Source: Lysobacter concretionis Ko07 = DSM 16239
GTDB lineage: Bacteria; Pseudomonadota; Gammaproteobacteria; Xanthomonadales; Xanthomonadaceae
Length of the DNA stretch: 64,000 nucleotides
Assembly: GCF_000768345.1 (NCBI RefSeq)
Contig: NZ_AVPS01000001.1
Span: 248,001 to 312,000, forward strand
Reading direction: 5' to 3'
Position numbers and translations under genes: made by a program. Under the pieces are notes generated by a model. That model was given only the letters and a program-made list of their open reading frames with translations, was not told where the DNA came from and searched no databases. Shown here piece after piece: positions 37,141 through 45,636 of this stretch; the first letter of the stretch is position 1, and the number at the start of each line of letters is the position of its first letter.

Positions 37141-38391
37141 TCAGTGCCCAACCGCCCACAGCTCATGGCTGTCCACATGCACGCGTAGCCAGGCCTCGAT
37201 TGCCTTGGCACGGGCGGTCGTCTCGGCCCATGCGATCTGGCGGTGGTTGCGTTCGGCGACCAGCCACTCGGCCAGGCTCAGCTCCCCCAGTTGCCAACCG
37301 CGGTTCAAGCGCTGGCTCGCGGCGGCACTGGCGTCGTAGGCGGACTTCAGGGCGCGCCATTGCGCCAGTGTCCCGGCGGCATCGTGTACCGCCAGTTCGC
37401 CGTCCTGGGTCACCTGCCGACGCATCGCCTCGGCTTGTGCGTGGGAGGCGGCGGCATCGGCATAGCCGGCGTCCATCAACGAGCGGCGATAGCGGCCGCT
37501 GATGGGCATGCTGAGGACCAGGCCAACCACCTGCTCGCTGCCATCGCGATCGCTCATCACCCGCAAGCCAAGGCTCGGGTCGGGGATACGGTCCGCGCGG
37601 GCACGGGCGGCCGTGGCGTCCTGGGCAGCCGCCAGGGCCTCCAGACCCCGGATCTCGTGGCTGCGCTGGATGATCAGGTTGATCCAGGTCTGGTCACTGC
37701 CTTCCAGTGGCACGGGGTCGGGCAGGGCCGGCGGCCGCAAGGGCAGGGGCAGCTGCGGGAACTGGATCTCGAAGGCACGGCGAGCCTTGTCCAGCGCTGT
37801 GGTGGCACCCAGGCGGTGGACTTCGGCCTGCGCGACCTCGACCTCCATCAGTTCCAGGTCCTTGAGCGCGGCCTCGCCCAGTTCCACCTGGCGCTTCACC
37901 GAGCGGTGTGCCCTGGTGACCGAGTCGTACTGCCGTCCCGCCTCATCGGCTGTGGCGGATGCTCCCAGCCACTGCATCCAGCGTTCCAGCAGGCTGCGCG
38001 CGGCTTGATGGCGAGCGTCATCGCGGTACATGTCGGCCGCGTCCACGACGGCCTCGCCGATCCGGCGATCCAGGGCTGCCTTGCCCGGCAGCCGGAAGCG
38101 CCGGCTGATCTGGGCTTCCCACTCGGCGTAGCGCCCGGTGTCGGATGGCTGGTCAACGCGGCGCCGCTGCTGGATCGCGCTCAGCTCGACCTCGTGACTG
38201 CCGACGGCGTAGGCACGGGCCTGCGCTCCCGCCGCATCGACTTCCGACGCGGCGGCGCGGACCTCGGGGCGGGCCTCGATCGCGCGCATCACGAGCTCGG
38301 GAGGAGGGAGGAATTCCTGGGCGGTTGCGGTGGCACAGGCCAGGGCGATCGCGATCGCCAGCCCCAGGCGCGGAAGAATGCTTCTTTTCAT
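37141..38391 (-). CDS. TolC-family outer-membrane channel of the metal efflux pump (CzcC-like)
   Basis: A 416-residue outer-membrane factor. The signal peptide runs from the ATG at 38391 (MKRSILPRLGLAIAIALA) to ATAQ. The two repeated long helical hairpins characteristic of TolC proteins are visible as Ala/Arg/Gln-rich stretches (about residues 40-190 and 250-400). There is no lipobox, unlike many RND partners. It is last in a leftward efflux operon and its ATG overlaps the stop of the DUF3240 gene. Together with the pump and adaptor it forms the exit duct across the outer membrane. Confidence 0.9.
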   Translation of the reverse strand: MKRSILPRLGLAIAIALACATATAQEFLPPPELVMRAIEARPEVRAAASEVDAAGAQARAYAVGSHEVELSAIQQRRRVDQPSDTGRYAEWEAQISRRFRLPGKAALDRRIGEAVVDAADMYRDDARHQAARSLLERWMQWLGASATADEAGRQYDSVTRAHRSVKRQVELGEAALKDLELMEVEVAQAEVHRLGATTALDKARRAFEIQFPQLPLPLRPPALPDPVPLEGSDQTWINLIIQRSHEIRGLEALAAAQDATAARARADRIPDPSLGLRVMSDRDGSEQVVGLVLSMPISGRYRRSLMDAGYADAAASHAQAEAMRRQVTQDGELAVHDAAGTLAQWRALKSAYDASAAASQRLNRGWQLGELSLAEWLVAERNHRQIAWAETTARAKAIEAWLRVHVDSHELWAVGH

Positions 38392-38693
38392 GCCAGGTGT
38401 CCTTCGTTCAGTACCGGCTCCAGCCACCAGCGCACCTGGCGCGAATGGATGCGTTCGCGCAACAGGTCGAGCACCGCGTCTCCGTGCTGTGCGTCCAGCA
38501 CCATCCACAGCACCCTGCGCCTGACGTGGCCGAGCACGAGTTCGATGGTCGAGGCGCTTTCAAAGTCGCCGGTGTGGCCCTCCGCGTCGAACAGGGTGAA
38601 GCCGGGGCAGCGCGGCTCGGATATCAGCACCGCCGTGATGGCCGGCTCGAGTGCCGGTGGGAAAATCAGGGTAAGACGCAGCAGGGTGCTCAT
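38388..38693 (-). CDS. DUF3240 (PII-like) protein of the metal efflux operon
   Basis: A 101-residue protein with no signal peptide. The order of segments (LRLTLIFPPALEPAITAVLI, then GHTGDF...STIELVLG, then RRRVLWMVLDAQHGDAVLDLL) is the strand-helix-strand-strand-helix pattern of PII-like regulators, with a loop where the PII T-loop would be. My recollection is that DUF3240 has been grouped with that superfamily; the metal-sensing role is inference. It overlaps the pump gene (ATGA) and the channel gene (ATGA), so it is made in strict ratio with them. Histidine and cysteine residues could bind metal. Confidence 0.88.
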   Translation of the reverse strand: MSTLLRLTLIFPPALEPAITAVLISEPRCPGFTLFDAEGHTGDFESASTIELVLGHVRRRVLWMVLDAQHGDAVLDLLRERIHSRQVRWWLEPVLNEGHLA

Positions 38694-41600
38694 GCAGTTG
38701 CCGCCTTTGCAGCAGAAGGAGGTGTCTGGCCGAAGCGCTGATACAGGGCAGGCAACAGCAGCAGGGTCAGCGCGGTGGAGGTCACCAGTCCGCCGATCAC
38801 CACGATTGCCAGAGGGCGCTGGATCTCCGACCCCGGACCGCTGGCCAGCAACAGCGGAACCAGTGCCAGTGCAGCGATGCTGGCGGTCATCAGCACCGGC
38901 CGCACACGACGCAGCGCGCCTTGGCGGACCACGTCTTCCATCGCCAGTCCGAGCTGATGCAACTGGTTGAACTGGGTGACGAGCACCAGCCCGTTGAGCA
39001 CCGCGATGCCCATCAGGGCGATGAAGCCGACGGCGGCCGGTACGGACAGGTACTGTCCCGACAGCCACAGTGCAACCACGCCGCCGACCAATGCGAACGG
39101 TATGTTGCACAGGATCAATAGTGCCTGGCGGGCGGAGCCGAAGGTGGTGAACAGGACCACGAAGATCAGCCCCAGCGCCATCGGCACCACCAGCATGAGA
39201 CGCGCGGCGGCACGCTGCTGGTTCTCGAACTGGCCGCCCCACGCCAGACGGTAACCGGTGGGCAGTATCACGGCCCTGTCGACGGCAGCACGCGCCTCAT
39301 CGACGAAGCCGACCAGGTCGCGACCGTCGACGTTGGCCTGCACGAACGCGAACCGCGAGGCATTCTCGCGGCTGACGCTGACCGGGCCGCTGGTGGCGGA
39401 AATGCTTGCCAGGGAGACCAGCGGAACTTCGCCGCCGCCGGCACGGGCGATGCGCAACTGGCCGAACCGCTCGCGCGAATCGCGGATGTCCGTGTCGCCC
39501 CGCACGAGGATCGGGGTGCGCCGGGCCGGCTCGATCACCTCGCCGGCGGGAAGGCCTTCGATCTGGCCGCGCAGCTCATCCTGTACGTCGGCAACGGCCA
39601 GCCCGGCACGGCCAGCGGCCTGGGCATCGATGTCCACGCGCAGGTAGCCGGCGCCTTCGGTGGTCTGGGTCAGGACATCCCGCGCTCCGGGGACGCGTTC
39701 GATGGCTGCCGCCACCTGTTGCGCGAGCGCGCCAAGCGTGTGCAGGTCGGGGCCGAAGATCTTGATGGCCAGGTCGCCACGACTGCCCGTGAGCATTTCA
39801 GAGACACGCATCTCGATGGGCTGGGTGAACCCGTACTCGACACCCGGGAAGCGATCCAGGATCACGCGCAACTGGTCGGTCAACCAGGCTTTGTCCGGCT
39901 TGCGCCATTCGTTTTTCGGTTTGAGCTGCAGGAACATGTCGGACTCGTTCAACCCCATCGGATCCAGGCCCAGCTCGTCAGAGCCGACGCGGGAGACGAT
40001 GTGCTCGACCTCGGGCACTTCGGCCAGGATGGCGGCTTCGATGGCGTTGTCGATTTCCACCGAGCGGTCCAGGGCGATGGATGGCGCCTTCTGCAACTGC
40101 ACCAGCACATCACCCTCGTCCATGGTCGGCATGAAGCTCTTGCCGATTCCGAGGTAGGCCACCGCCCCGATCACCAAGGCGGCAATGGCGATGGTCAAGG
40201 CACGGTGCGGGTGCGCCAGGGTCGTGCGCAGCAGCGGCCGGTAGAGACGGTCGACCTGGCGCATCAGCCATGGCTCGTGGTGCCCACGCTCCTTGAGCAG
40301 CAGTGAACTGACTACCGGTACGAAGGTCAGCGCCAGCAGCAGGGAAGCTGCCAGGGCGAACACGATGGTCAACGCCACCGGGGCGAAAAGCTTTCCTTCC
40401 AGGCCTTGCAGGGTCAGCAGCGGCAGGAAGGTCAGGCAGATGATCAGGATGCCCGACGCGACCGGCGTGGCGACCTCGCGGGTCGCCAGGAAAACGCGGT
40501 GAAGGCGGGGCAGATGCGCATTTTCGGCGTTGGGGTCGAGATGGGTGACAGTGTTCTCGACCACGACCACCGCGGCGTCGACCAGGATGCCGACGGCAAT
40601 CGCCAGTCCGCCCAGGCTCATCAGGTTGGCGCTCAATCCGGCCAGGCCCATCAGCAGGAAGGTATACAGCGCCGCCAGCGGCAGGATCAGCGCGACCACG
40701 GTGGCCGCGCGCAGTTCGCCGAGGAACAGCAACAACAGGATCACCACCAGCACGGTGGCTTCCAGCAGTGCGCTTTCCACCGTTCCCACGGCCCGGTCGA
40801 TCAGCGCGCTGCGGTCATAGAACGGCACCACCTCGACACCCGGCGGCAGGTTCGGGGCGATCTCGTCCAGCCGCGCGCGGATGCCCTTGACCAGTACCGA
40901 AGCGTCCGCGCCACGCAATGCCACCACGATGCCCTGGACCGCCTCGCCCTGGCCATCGCGGGTGACCGCGCCATAGCGCGTGAGCGAGTCGATCCGGACC
41001 TGGGCGATGTCGCGGACGCGTACCGGCACCAGACCCGAGCGCACCACCACGTTGCCCAGGTCTTCAGCGTTGGCAATGGCTCCCTCGGCGCGGACGATCA
41101 GGGTTTCTTCACCGGCCTGCAGGCGGCCGGCACCGTCATTGCGGTTGTTGCGTTCGATGGCGGCCACCACGTCGGCCATGTGCAGATCGTTGGCAACGAG
41201 GCGGGTGCGGTCCGGGATGACGACGAAGGTCTTGGCGTGCCCGCCCAGCACGTTGACATCGGCCACGCCATGAATGGTCCGCAGTGCGGGGCGCAAGGTC
41301 CATTCCAGCAGGTTGCGGCGTTCCTGCAGGTCCAGGCCGCCACCCTCGATGGTGAACATGTACACGTCCGACAAGGGCGTGGAGATCGGCGCCAGGCCGC
41401 CCTCGACACCTGGGGGCAGCGATGGCGCGACGTTGGCGAACCGTTCCGCCACCTGCTGGCGGGCCCAGTAGATTTCGGTGCCCCCGCCGAAGTCCAGGGT
41501 GATGTCGGCGATCGCGAACTTGGCACTGGAGCGCAGCATGACGGCGTTCGGCACGCCGAGAAGCTCCATTTCCAGCGGGGTGATGACGCGGGCTTCCACC

Positions 41601-41779
41601 TCCTCGGGGGTCATGCCCGGTGCTTTCAGGATCAGCTTCACCTGGGTGGGGGAGATGTCCGGGTAGGCATCGATCGGCAGGTGCGCAAACGAGTACGCCC
41701 CGGCGACCGCCAGGGCCAGAACGCCCAGCAGGACCAGTGCGCGCTGGCGCAACGAGAATGAAATCAGCCGTGAGAGCAT
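38690..41779 (-). CDS. Heavy-metal RND efflux pump, inner-membrane subunit (CzcA/CusA family)
   Basis: A 1029-residue proton-driven RND transporter with 12 membrane helices and two large periplasmic loops, which expels metal cations. Helix 4 reads GGLAIAVGILVDAAVVVVEN, so it has the VDAAVV variant rather than the DFG-type signature of the Co/Zn/Cd subclass. The pore domain has QPIEMRVSEMLTGSRGDLAI, as in CzcA-like pumps, and lacks the MPTTMPG of CusA. Which metal it moves is therefore uncertain. The adaptor lies six bases upstream and the DUF3240 gene overlaps its stop. Confidence 0.95.
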   Translation of the reverse strand: MLSRLISFSLRQRALVLLGVLALAVAGAYSFAHLPIDAYPDISPTQVKLILKAPGMTPEEVEARVITPLEMELLGVPNAVMLRSSAKFAIADITLDFGGGTEIYWARQQVAERFANVAPSLPPGVEGGLAPISTPLSDVYMFTIEGGGLDLQERRNLLEWTLRPALRTIHGVADVNVLGGHAKTFVVIPDRTRLVANDLHMADVVAAIERNNRNDGAGRLQAGEETLIVRAEGAIANAEDLGNVVVRSGLVPVRVRDIAQVRIDSLTRYGAVTRDGQGEAVQGIVVALRGADASVLVKGIRARLDEIAPNLPPGVEVVPFYDRSALIDRAVGTVESALLEATVLVVILLLLFLGELRAATVVALILPLAALYTFLLMGLAGLSANLMSLGGLAIAVGILVDAAVVVVENTVTHLDPNAENAHLPRLHRVFLATREVATPVASGILIICLTFLPLLTLQGLEGKLFAPVALTIVFALAASLLLALTFVPVVSSLLLKERGHHEPWLMRQVDRLYRPLLRTTLAHPHRALTIAIAALVIGAVAYLGIGKSFMPTMDEGDVLVQLQKAPSIALDRSVEIDNAIEAAILAEVPEVEHIVSRVGSDELGLDPMGLNESDMFLQLKPKNEWRKPDKAWLTDQLRVILDRFPGVEYGFTQPIEMRVSEMLTGSRGDLAIKIFGPDLHTLGALAQQVAAAIERVPGARDVLTQTTEGAGYLRVDIDAQAAGRAGLAVADVQDELRGQIEGLPAGEVIEPARRTPILVRGDTDIRDSRERFGQLRIARAGGGEVPLVSLASISATSGPVSVSRENASRFAFVQANVDGRDLVGFVDEARAAVDRAVILPTGYRLAWGGQFENQQRAAARLMLVVPMALGLIFVVLFTTFGSARQALLILCNIPFALVGGVVALWLSGQYLSVPAAVGFIALMGIAVLNGLVLVTQFNQLHQLGLAMEDVVRQGALRRVRPVLMTASIAALALVPLLLASGPGSEIQRPLAIVVIGGLVTSTALTLLLLPALYQRFGQTPPSAAKAATA

Positions 41780-41785
41780 CGTCGG

Positions 41786-42922
41786 TTACTCCGCCACGGG
41801 CGCCAGGGTGCGCAGCGCGCTGGTGCCACGCACCACCACGCGCGCTCCGGCCTGCAATCCGGGGGCAAGCACGACGGTGTGGCTGTTGTCGCTGCCCAGT
41901 GCGTCGACGACGACGCCGCGGTAGCCCGTTTCCTCCTGGACGAACAGCAGCTGTCGATCGCCATGCGGCAACAGGGCCCGGGATGGAACGCGCAGGGCTT
42001 CCTGCGGCGCGGGCAGGCGGACCGACACCGCAAATTGCTGGCCCGCAACCAATGCGGTCGCATCGGTGCTGCGGGCGCGCACCCGCAGGCTCTGACTGGC
42101 GATGTCGGTCTGTGCACCGATGGCGACGATCCTGGCAACCGTGCCGTCAGGCAGATCCACCGCCAGCCCGGGACGAAGCTGCATGCCGGAGGAGAGCGGA
42201 GCGGTGAAGGTGATGTCCAGGTGGCTGGCATCGGCGATCACGAAGGCCGGAGACATGGCTTCCATCGACTGGCCGGGGACCACATTGCGGCGCAGGACCA
42301 GGCCATCCTGCGGAGCGGTCAGCTCATAGTCGCCGGAGGCGTCGGCGGGGATGGACACCTGCGACAACAGCCGGCGGGCGTGGTCGTGTGCGGCGTCGGC
42401 CGCGGTGGCTTGTGCGCGACTCCTTTCATGCCGGGAGGCGGGAATGATTCCATCGGCCACCAACTGGGCATCGCGATCGGCCTGGCGGCGTGCGGTTCCG
42501 GCTTCGCTGCTTGAGCGGATGAGTTCGGCGCGCGCGGCCAGCAACTCGCGACTGTGCAGGCGTAGCATCGGCTGCCCGCGTTTGACCGGTGTGCCTTCGT
42601 CCACCAGGACACGGGTGACGACTCCGGCGAACGGCACCGCGACATGGGTGCTGGCGTCCAGCGGCGGAGTCGCCTCGGCGGGCAACCCGGTCAGGGGAAC
42701 CGATGTGGCTTGGGTGGAGGGCTCGACGGCGATGCCCAGACTCCGCTCTTGCTGGGCGGTGAGCTGCACCGACGCATCGGCGGCCGCGACGGGCGCAGCG
42801 ACGGCCCGGGGCTGTGGCGGCACGGAAGGACGCAGCAGCACCCAGGCGAGGGCCGCAGCCAGCACCGCGCCGCCTAGGATGAGGCCGGTGCGTGCAGTGG
42901 CCCAGGCGGGTCTTGAAGGCAT
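41786..42922 (-). CDS. Periplasmic adaptor of the metal RND pump (CzcB-like)
   Basis: A 378-residue membrane fusion protein. An N-terminal membrane anchor or signal lies at about residues 11-29 (no lipobox). Lipoyl half motifs are VPFAGVVTRVLVDEGTPVKRG (given in part) and LTAPQDGLVLRRNVVPGQ, flanking a helical hairpin (about 110-185), then beta-barrel and C-terminal domains. It joins the pump to the channel and can hand metal to the pump. Metal-binding Met/His clusters are not obvious. It follows the sensor kinase by 78 bases on the same strand. Confidence 0.92.
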   Translation of the reverse strand: MPSRPAWATARTGLILGGAVLAAALAWVLLRPSVPPQPRAVAAPVAAADASVQLTAQQERSLGIAVEPSTQATSVPLTGLPAEATPPLDASTHVAVPFAGVVTRVLVDEGTPVKRGQPMLRLHSRELLAARAELIRSSSEAGTARRQADRDAQLVADGIIPASRHERSRAQATAADAAHDHARRLLSQVSIPADASGDYELTAPQDGLVLRRNVVPGQSMEAMSPAFVIADASHLDITFTAPLSSGMQLRPGLAVDLPDGTVARIVAIGAQTDIASQSLRVRARSTDATALVAGQQFAVSVRLPAPQEALRVPSRALLPHGDRQLLFVQEETGYRGVVVDALGSDNSHTVVLAPGLQAGARVVVRGTSALRTLAPVAE

Positions 42923-42999
42923 GTGTGAACGCTCGCAACGATGGGATTGTTTCCATCGTGGCGCACGAAGCTTTGGCCAAGCTTAGGCGGGCACCTGCA

Positions 43000-44385
43000 T
43001 CAGAGCGCCGCCATCGGGCCAAGCCGCACCGTCAACCACCCGCCCTCGAGGCCGAACGTGAGTTCGGTCCCCAGGGCGCGGGCAGCGGCCTGCGCCAGCG
43101 CCAGGCCGAGTCCGGCGTGGTTCGCGGTTGCACCCTGATCGTCCTTGCGCCAGTAGCGGGTACCGAGGTACGCGAGGTCCTCGTCCGCGAGCAGCGGTGC
43201 CAGGTTGCGTATCCAGAGCATGTAGCCGCTATTGCCGGCATCGATGCCGCATTCGACGCGGCTGTCGGCAGGGGCGTACTCGACGGCGTTCTGCAGCAGG
43301 TTGGCGAGGATCCGCTCGAGGATGCCGACGTCGCTGTGCACCCAGGCTTCGGCAGGCAACGAGGCCAGCCGCGGCGGACCCTGGGGTCCCGGGGGCGGCA
43401 GGATGCAATTCACCTGCTGGCGCAGGAGCTGCACCAGGTCGACCGGGTCCCGCGCCAGTGTCTCCTGCCCGGATTCGTAGCGGGCCAGGGCGAGCAGGGT
43501 GTTGATGCCGCGTTCCATCCGGGCGGTCGCCGACAGTGTGGCGGTCAGGCCCGTGCGGCACGCATCCAGGTTGTCGGCGGCAAGGGCGTTCTCGGCGGCG
43601 GTCCGGATCTCGGCGACGGGAGTACGCAGTTCGTGGGCAGGGTTGCGTGACATCCGGCGCTCGCGTTGGGCTGCCGCATACAGGCGCTGCAGCGCCGCGT
43701 GCAGGGCGTCGGCATAGGGCGTCAGTTCGCGTGGCAGGCCATCGGCCAGTTCCGGTGGCGGCTCGCTCGGGTGCAGGGCGGCCAGTCGCGCACCACCGGC
43801 GACCAGGGGAGAAAACGCCCGCCGTACCAGGAGGATGGACAGCGTCACCATCACCGCGATACCACTGAGGAACACCGCCAGCAGCAGCAGGTGCAGGCGT
43901 TGCTCGATCTGATCCCAGGTCTCGCGCTCGGTGGCGACCACCAGCCAATGCGGGTCCTGCGCATCGGCACGCGGAACGCTGAGCACGATGGCGCGTCCGA
44001 CATGGAGATCGGGCAGCTCGAGGTCGTAGAAGACCGGCGGATGCCACGTGCCGCCCGGCAGTGGAAGCACCTCTCCCCCACTGTTGGGCGAGCGCAGGAT
44101 GGGGCGGTGACGGGCATCGTAAAGGGTGAAGAAGTCGGTATGCCCGGTCAGGTCGTACTCGGGCAGCAGGCGTGCGGTCTCCTCCGGCGTGCGGATCTGC
44201 AACTGCTCGCTCAGGGCACCCGCACGTGATGCAAGGAAGCGGTCCAGGCGCGCATACATCTCCTGGTCGATGTTGTGGTCCAGCATGGCGAAAAGGCCCG
44301 CCATCATCACGCCCATGACCAGGGTCAGTTGCCAGCCGAGGCGGCGACGGATCGACCAGGCGGGAGCGGGCTTACTCGAAGACAT
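43000..44385 (-). CDS. Sensor histidine kinase of the metal efflux operon
   Basis: A 461-residue inner-membrane sensor kinase. Two membrane helices (about residues 16-36 and 160-182) enclose a periplasmic sensor of ~125 residues. A HAMP-like linker leads to the dimerisation domain with H251 in RNPAHELRTPV. The ATPase domain has the N box LLQNAVEYAP and the G box in HAGLGLALAQAAARALG. It should phosphorylate the response regulator overlapping its start by 14 bases. The sensor domain has few His or Cys, so the signal (free metal, envelope stress) is uncertain. The operon context suggests metal sensing like CzcS/CusS. Confidence 0.93.
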   Translation of the reverse strand: MSSSKPAPAWSIRRRLGWQLTLVMGVMMAGLFAMLDHNIDQEMYARLDRFLASRAGALSEQLQIRTPEETARLLPEYDLTGHTDFFTLYDARHRPILRSPNSGGEVLPLPGGTWHPPVFYDLELPDLHVGRAIVLSVPRADAQDPHWLVVATERETWDQIEQRLHLLLLAVFLSGIAVMVTLSILLVRRAFSPLVAGGARLAALHPSEPPPELADGLPRELTPYADALHAALQRLYAAAQRERRMSRNPAHELRTPVAEIRTAAENALAADNLDACRTGLTATLSATARMERGINTLLALARYESGQETLARDPVDLVQLLRQQVNCILPPPGPQGPPRLASLPAEAWVHSDVGILERILANLLQNAVEYAPADSRVECGIDAGNSGYMLWIRNLAPLLADEDLAYLGTRYWRKDDQGATANHAGLGLALAQAAARALGTELTFGLEGGWLTVRLGPMAAL

Positions 44386-45037
44386 AGCCGAACCCGCGAC
44401 GGGTCCTGATCAGGTCGCCGATGCCGGCCTGGGCCAGTTTGGTGCGCAGGGTGCTGACAATCACCTCGACGACCTTGTCAGATACGTGGCTGCCGCCGTC
44501 GTAGAGCCGGTCGAAGATCTGCGTGCGTGAGAACACCCGGCCCCGGTGGCGCAGCAACAGTTCCAGCAGGGCGAACTCCTTGGGGGTGAGTTCGAGGTTG
44601 CGACCTTGCCAGCGGGCCACGCGCGAGCGCGGGTCAAGCTCGAGCTCGCCGGCTGCAAGAATGGACGGAATGGCGTCGACCGGCCTGCGCGCCAGTGCCC
44701 GCAGCCGCGCCAGCATCTCGTCGAGTGCAAATGGCTTGATCAGGTAGTCGTCGGCCCCGGCATCCAGCGCCGCCACCCGATCCCCGACCTGGTCGCGCGC
44801 GGTCAGCATCAGCACGGCACCTTGCCAGCCCATCGCCCTGGCCTCCTTGAGCACCGACAGCCCATCGCGGCCGGGCAACATCCAGTCGAGCACCATCAGG
44901 TCGGGATCGTGGTCGCGCAGCCACGCCAGCGCCTGCTCGCCATCAGCGGCGTGGTCGCAGGCGTGGCCTTCCCGGACCAGCGCGTTGCGCAAGGCGTCGG
45001 CCAGCGTTTGTGAGTCTTCCACCAGCAAGATGCGCAT
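44372..45037 (-). CDS. OmpR-family response regulator of the metal efflux operon
   Basis: A 221-residue DNA-binding response regulator. The receiver domain (about 1-115) has the acidic pair E7-D8, the phosphorylation site D51 in LMVLDWMLPG and the lysine in YLIKPFALDE. The C-terminal winged-helix domain (about 125-221) has LTPKEFALLELLLRH and the recognition helix GSHVSDKVVEVIVSTLRTKL (20 residues). It is the first gene of the leftward unit, so the regulator likely drives its own operon as well as the pump. Confidence 0.95.
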   Translation of the reverse strand: MRILLVEDSQTLADALRNALVREGHACDHAADGEQALAWLRDHDPDLMVLDWMLPGRDGLSVLKEARAMGWQGAVLMLTARDQVGDRVAALDAGADDYLIKPFALDEMLARLRALARRPVDAIPSILAAGELELDPRSRVARWQGRNLELTPKEFALLELLLRHRGRVFSRTQIFDRLYDGGSHVSDKVVEVIVSTLRTKLAQAGIGDLIRTRRGFGYVFE

Positions 45038-45097
45038 GAGTCGAGGATATCAACCGGCTGGCCGGCCGGGCATTTCCGGGTTTCGGCCCGCCGAGTC

Positions 45098-45261
45098 TCA
45101 GTCCCTGACGTGGCGCCACACGTTGAGGCTGGGACACAGCAAACCGGCAAGAAAGAGCAGGCTCCTGCAGGCAACAGGGCAGGCACCTCGTGACCGGTCA
45201 GCTCCGACGCCAGGCCGAGCATGAACATGGGAAGTCCCAGGTTGTGCAGCCAGAAATGCGC
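45098..45261 (-). pseudogene. Degraded 3' fragment of a cytochrome oxidase subunit I-like gene
   Basis: Reading leftward from 45261, the frame gives AHFWLHNLGLPMFMLGLA and continues to TGHEVPALLPAG, typical of the last membrane helices of haem-copper oxidase subunit I-like proteins. A frameshift near 45165 moves the sense to another frame (SLLFLAGLLC...LNVWRHVRD, stop at 45098). A stop directly precedes the fragment, and no other part of the gene is nearby. It is thus a broken remnant of about 54 codons. Homology is judged by eye. Confidence 0.5.
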
Positions 45262-45636
45262 TCATGGGATTTTCCCGTTGTGCATGCGCTTCAGGTAGGC
45301 GTTTCCACGAGCCAACCACTGAAGCGGGCCGACGCGTGAACAGGCGGGCCGGCGCAGCCGGTTCCGTTTGGCGGGATCGTCATGCGGTGTTGCCCGCGGG
45401 CCGGCAATCTGTGTCGGGATTTTTCCCGATCGGGCGAATGATCAGACGAATGCAGGTTGATACGACCCGCAAGGCCGGGAACGGCCACGGTGCCGGAATT
45501 CCCGCCTCGGCCGACAGGGGAAGGCCGGGCAATGCCGTACCTGCGGGCCCGGCGCTCGCCCGCTTCACGAGGCCTTGGTGCCGCCGGTGACAGCATGGCC
45601 TGACGCGTGATCCGCGCGGTGTCGGGGTTGGAAGCA
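45262..45636. other. Upstream region of the cyclic glucan synthase gene
   Basis: About 375 bases with no credible gene. A small palindrome, TCGGGATTTTTCCCGA (45414-45429), is the only clear structure. The regions around 45400-45470 are slightly richer in A/T and may hold the promoter, but no convincing boxes were found. Confidence 0.4.
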
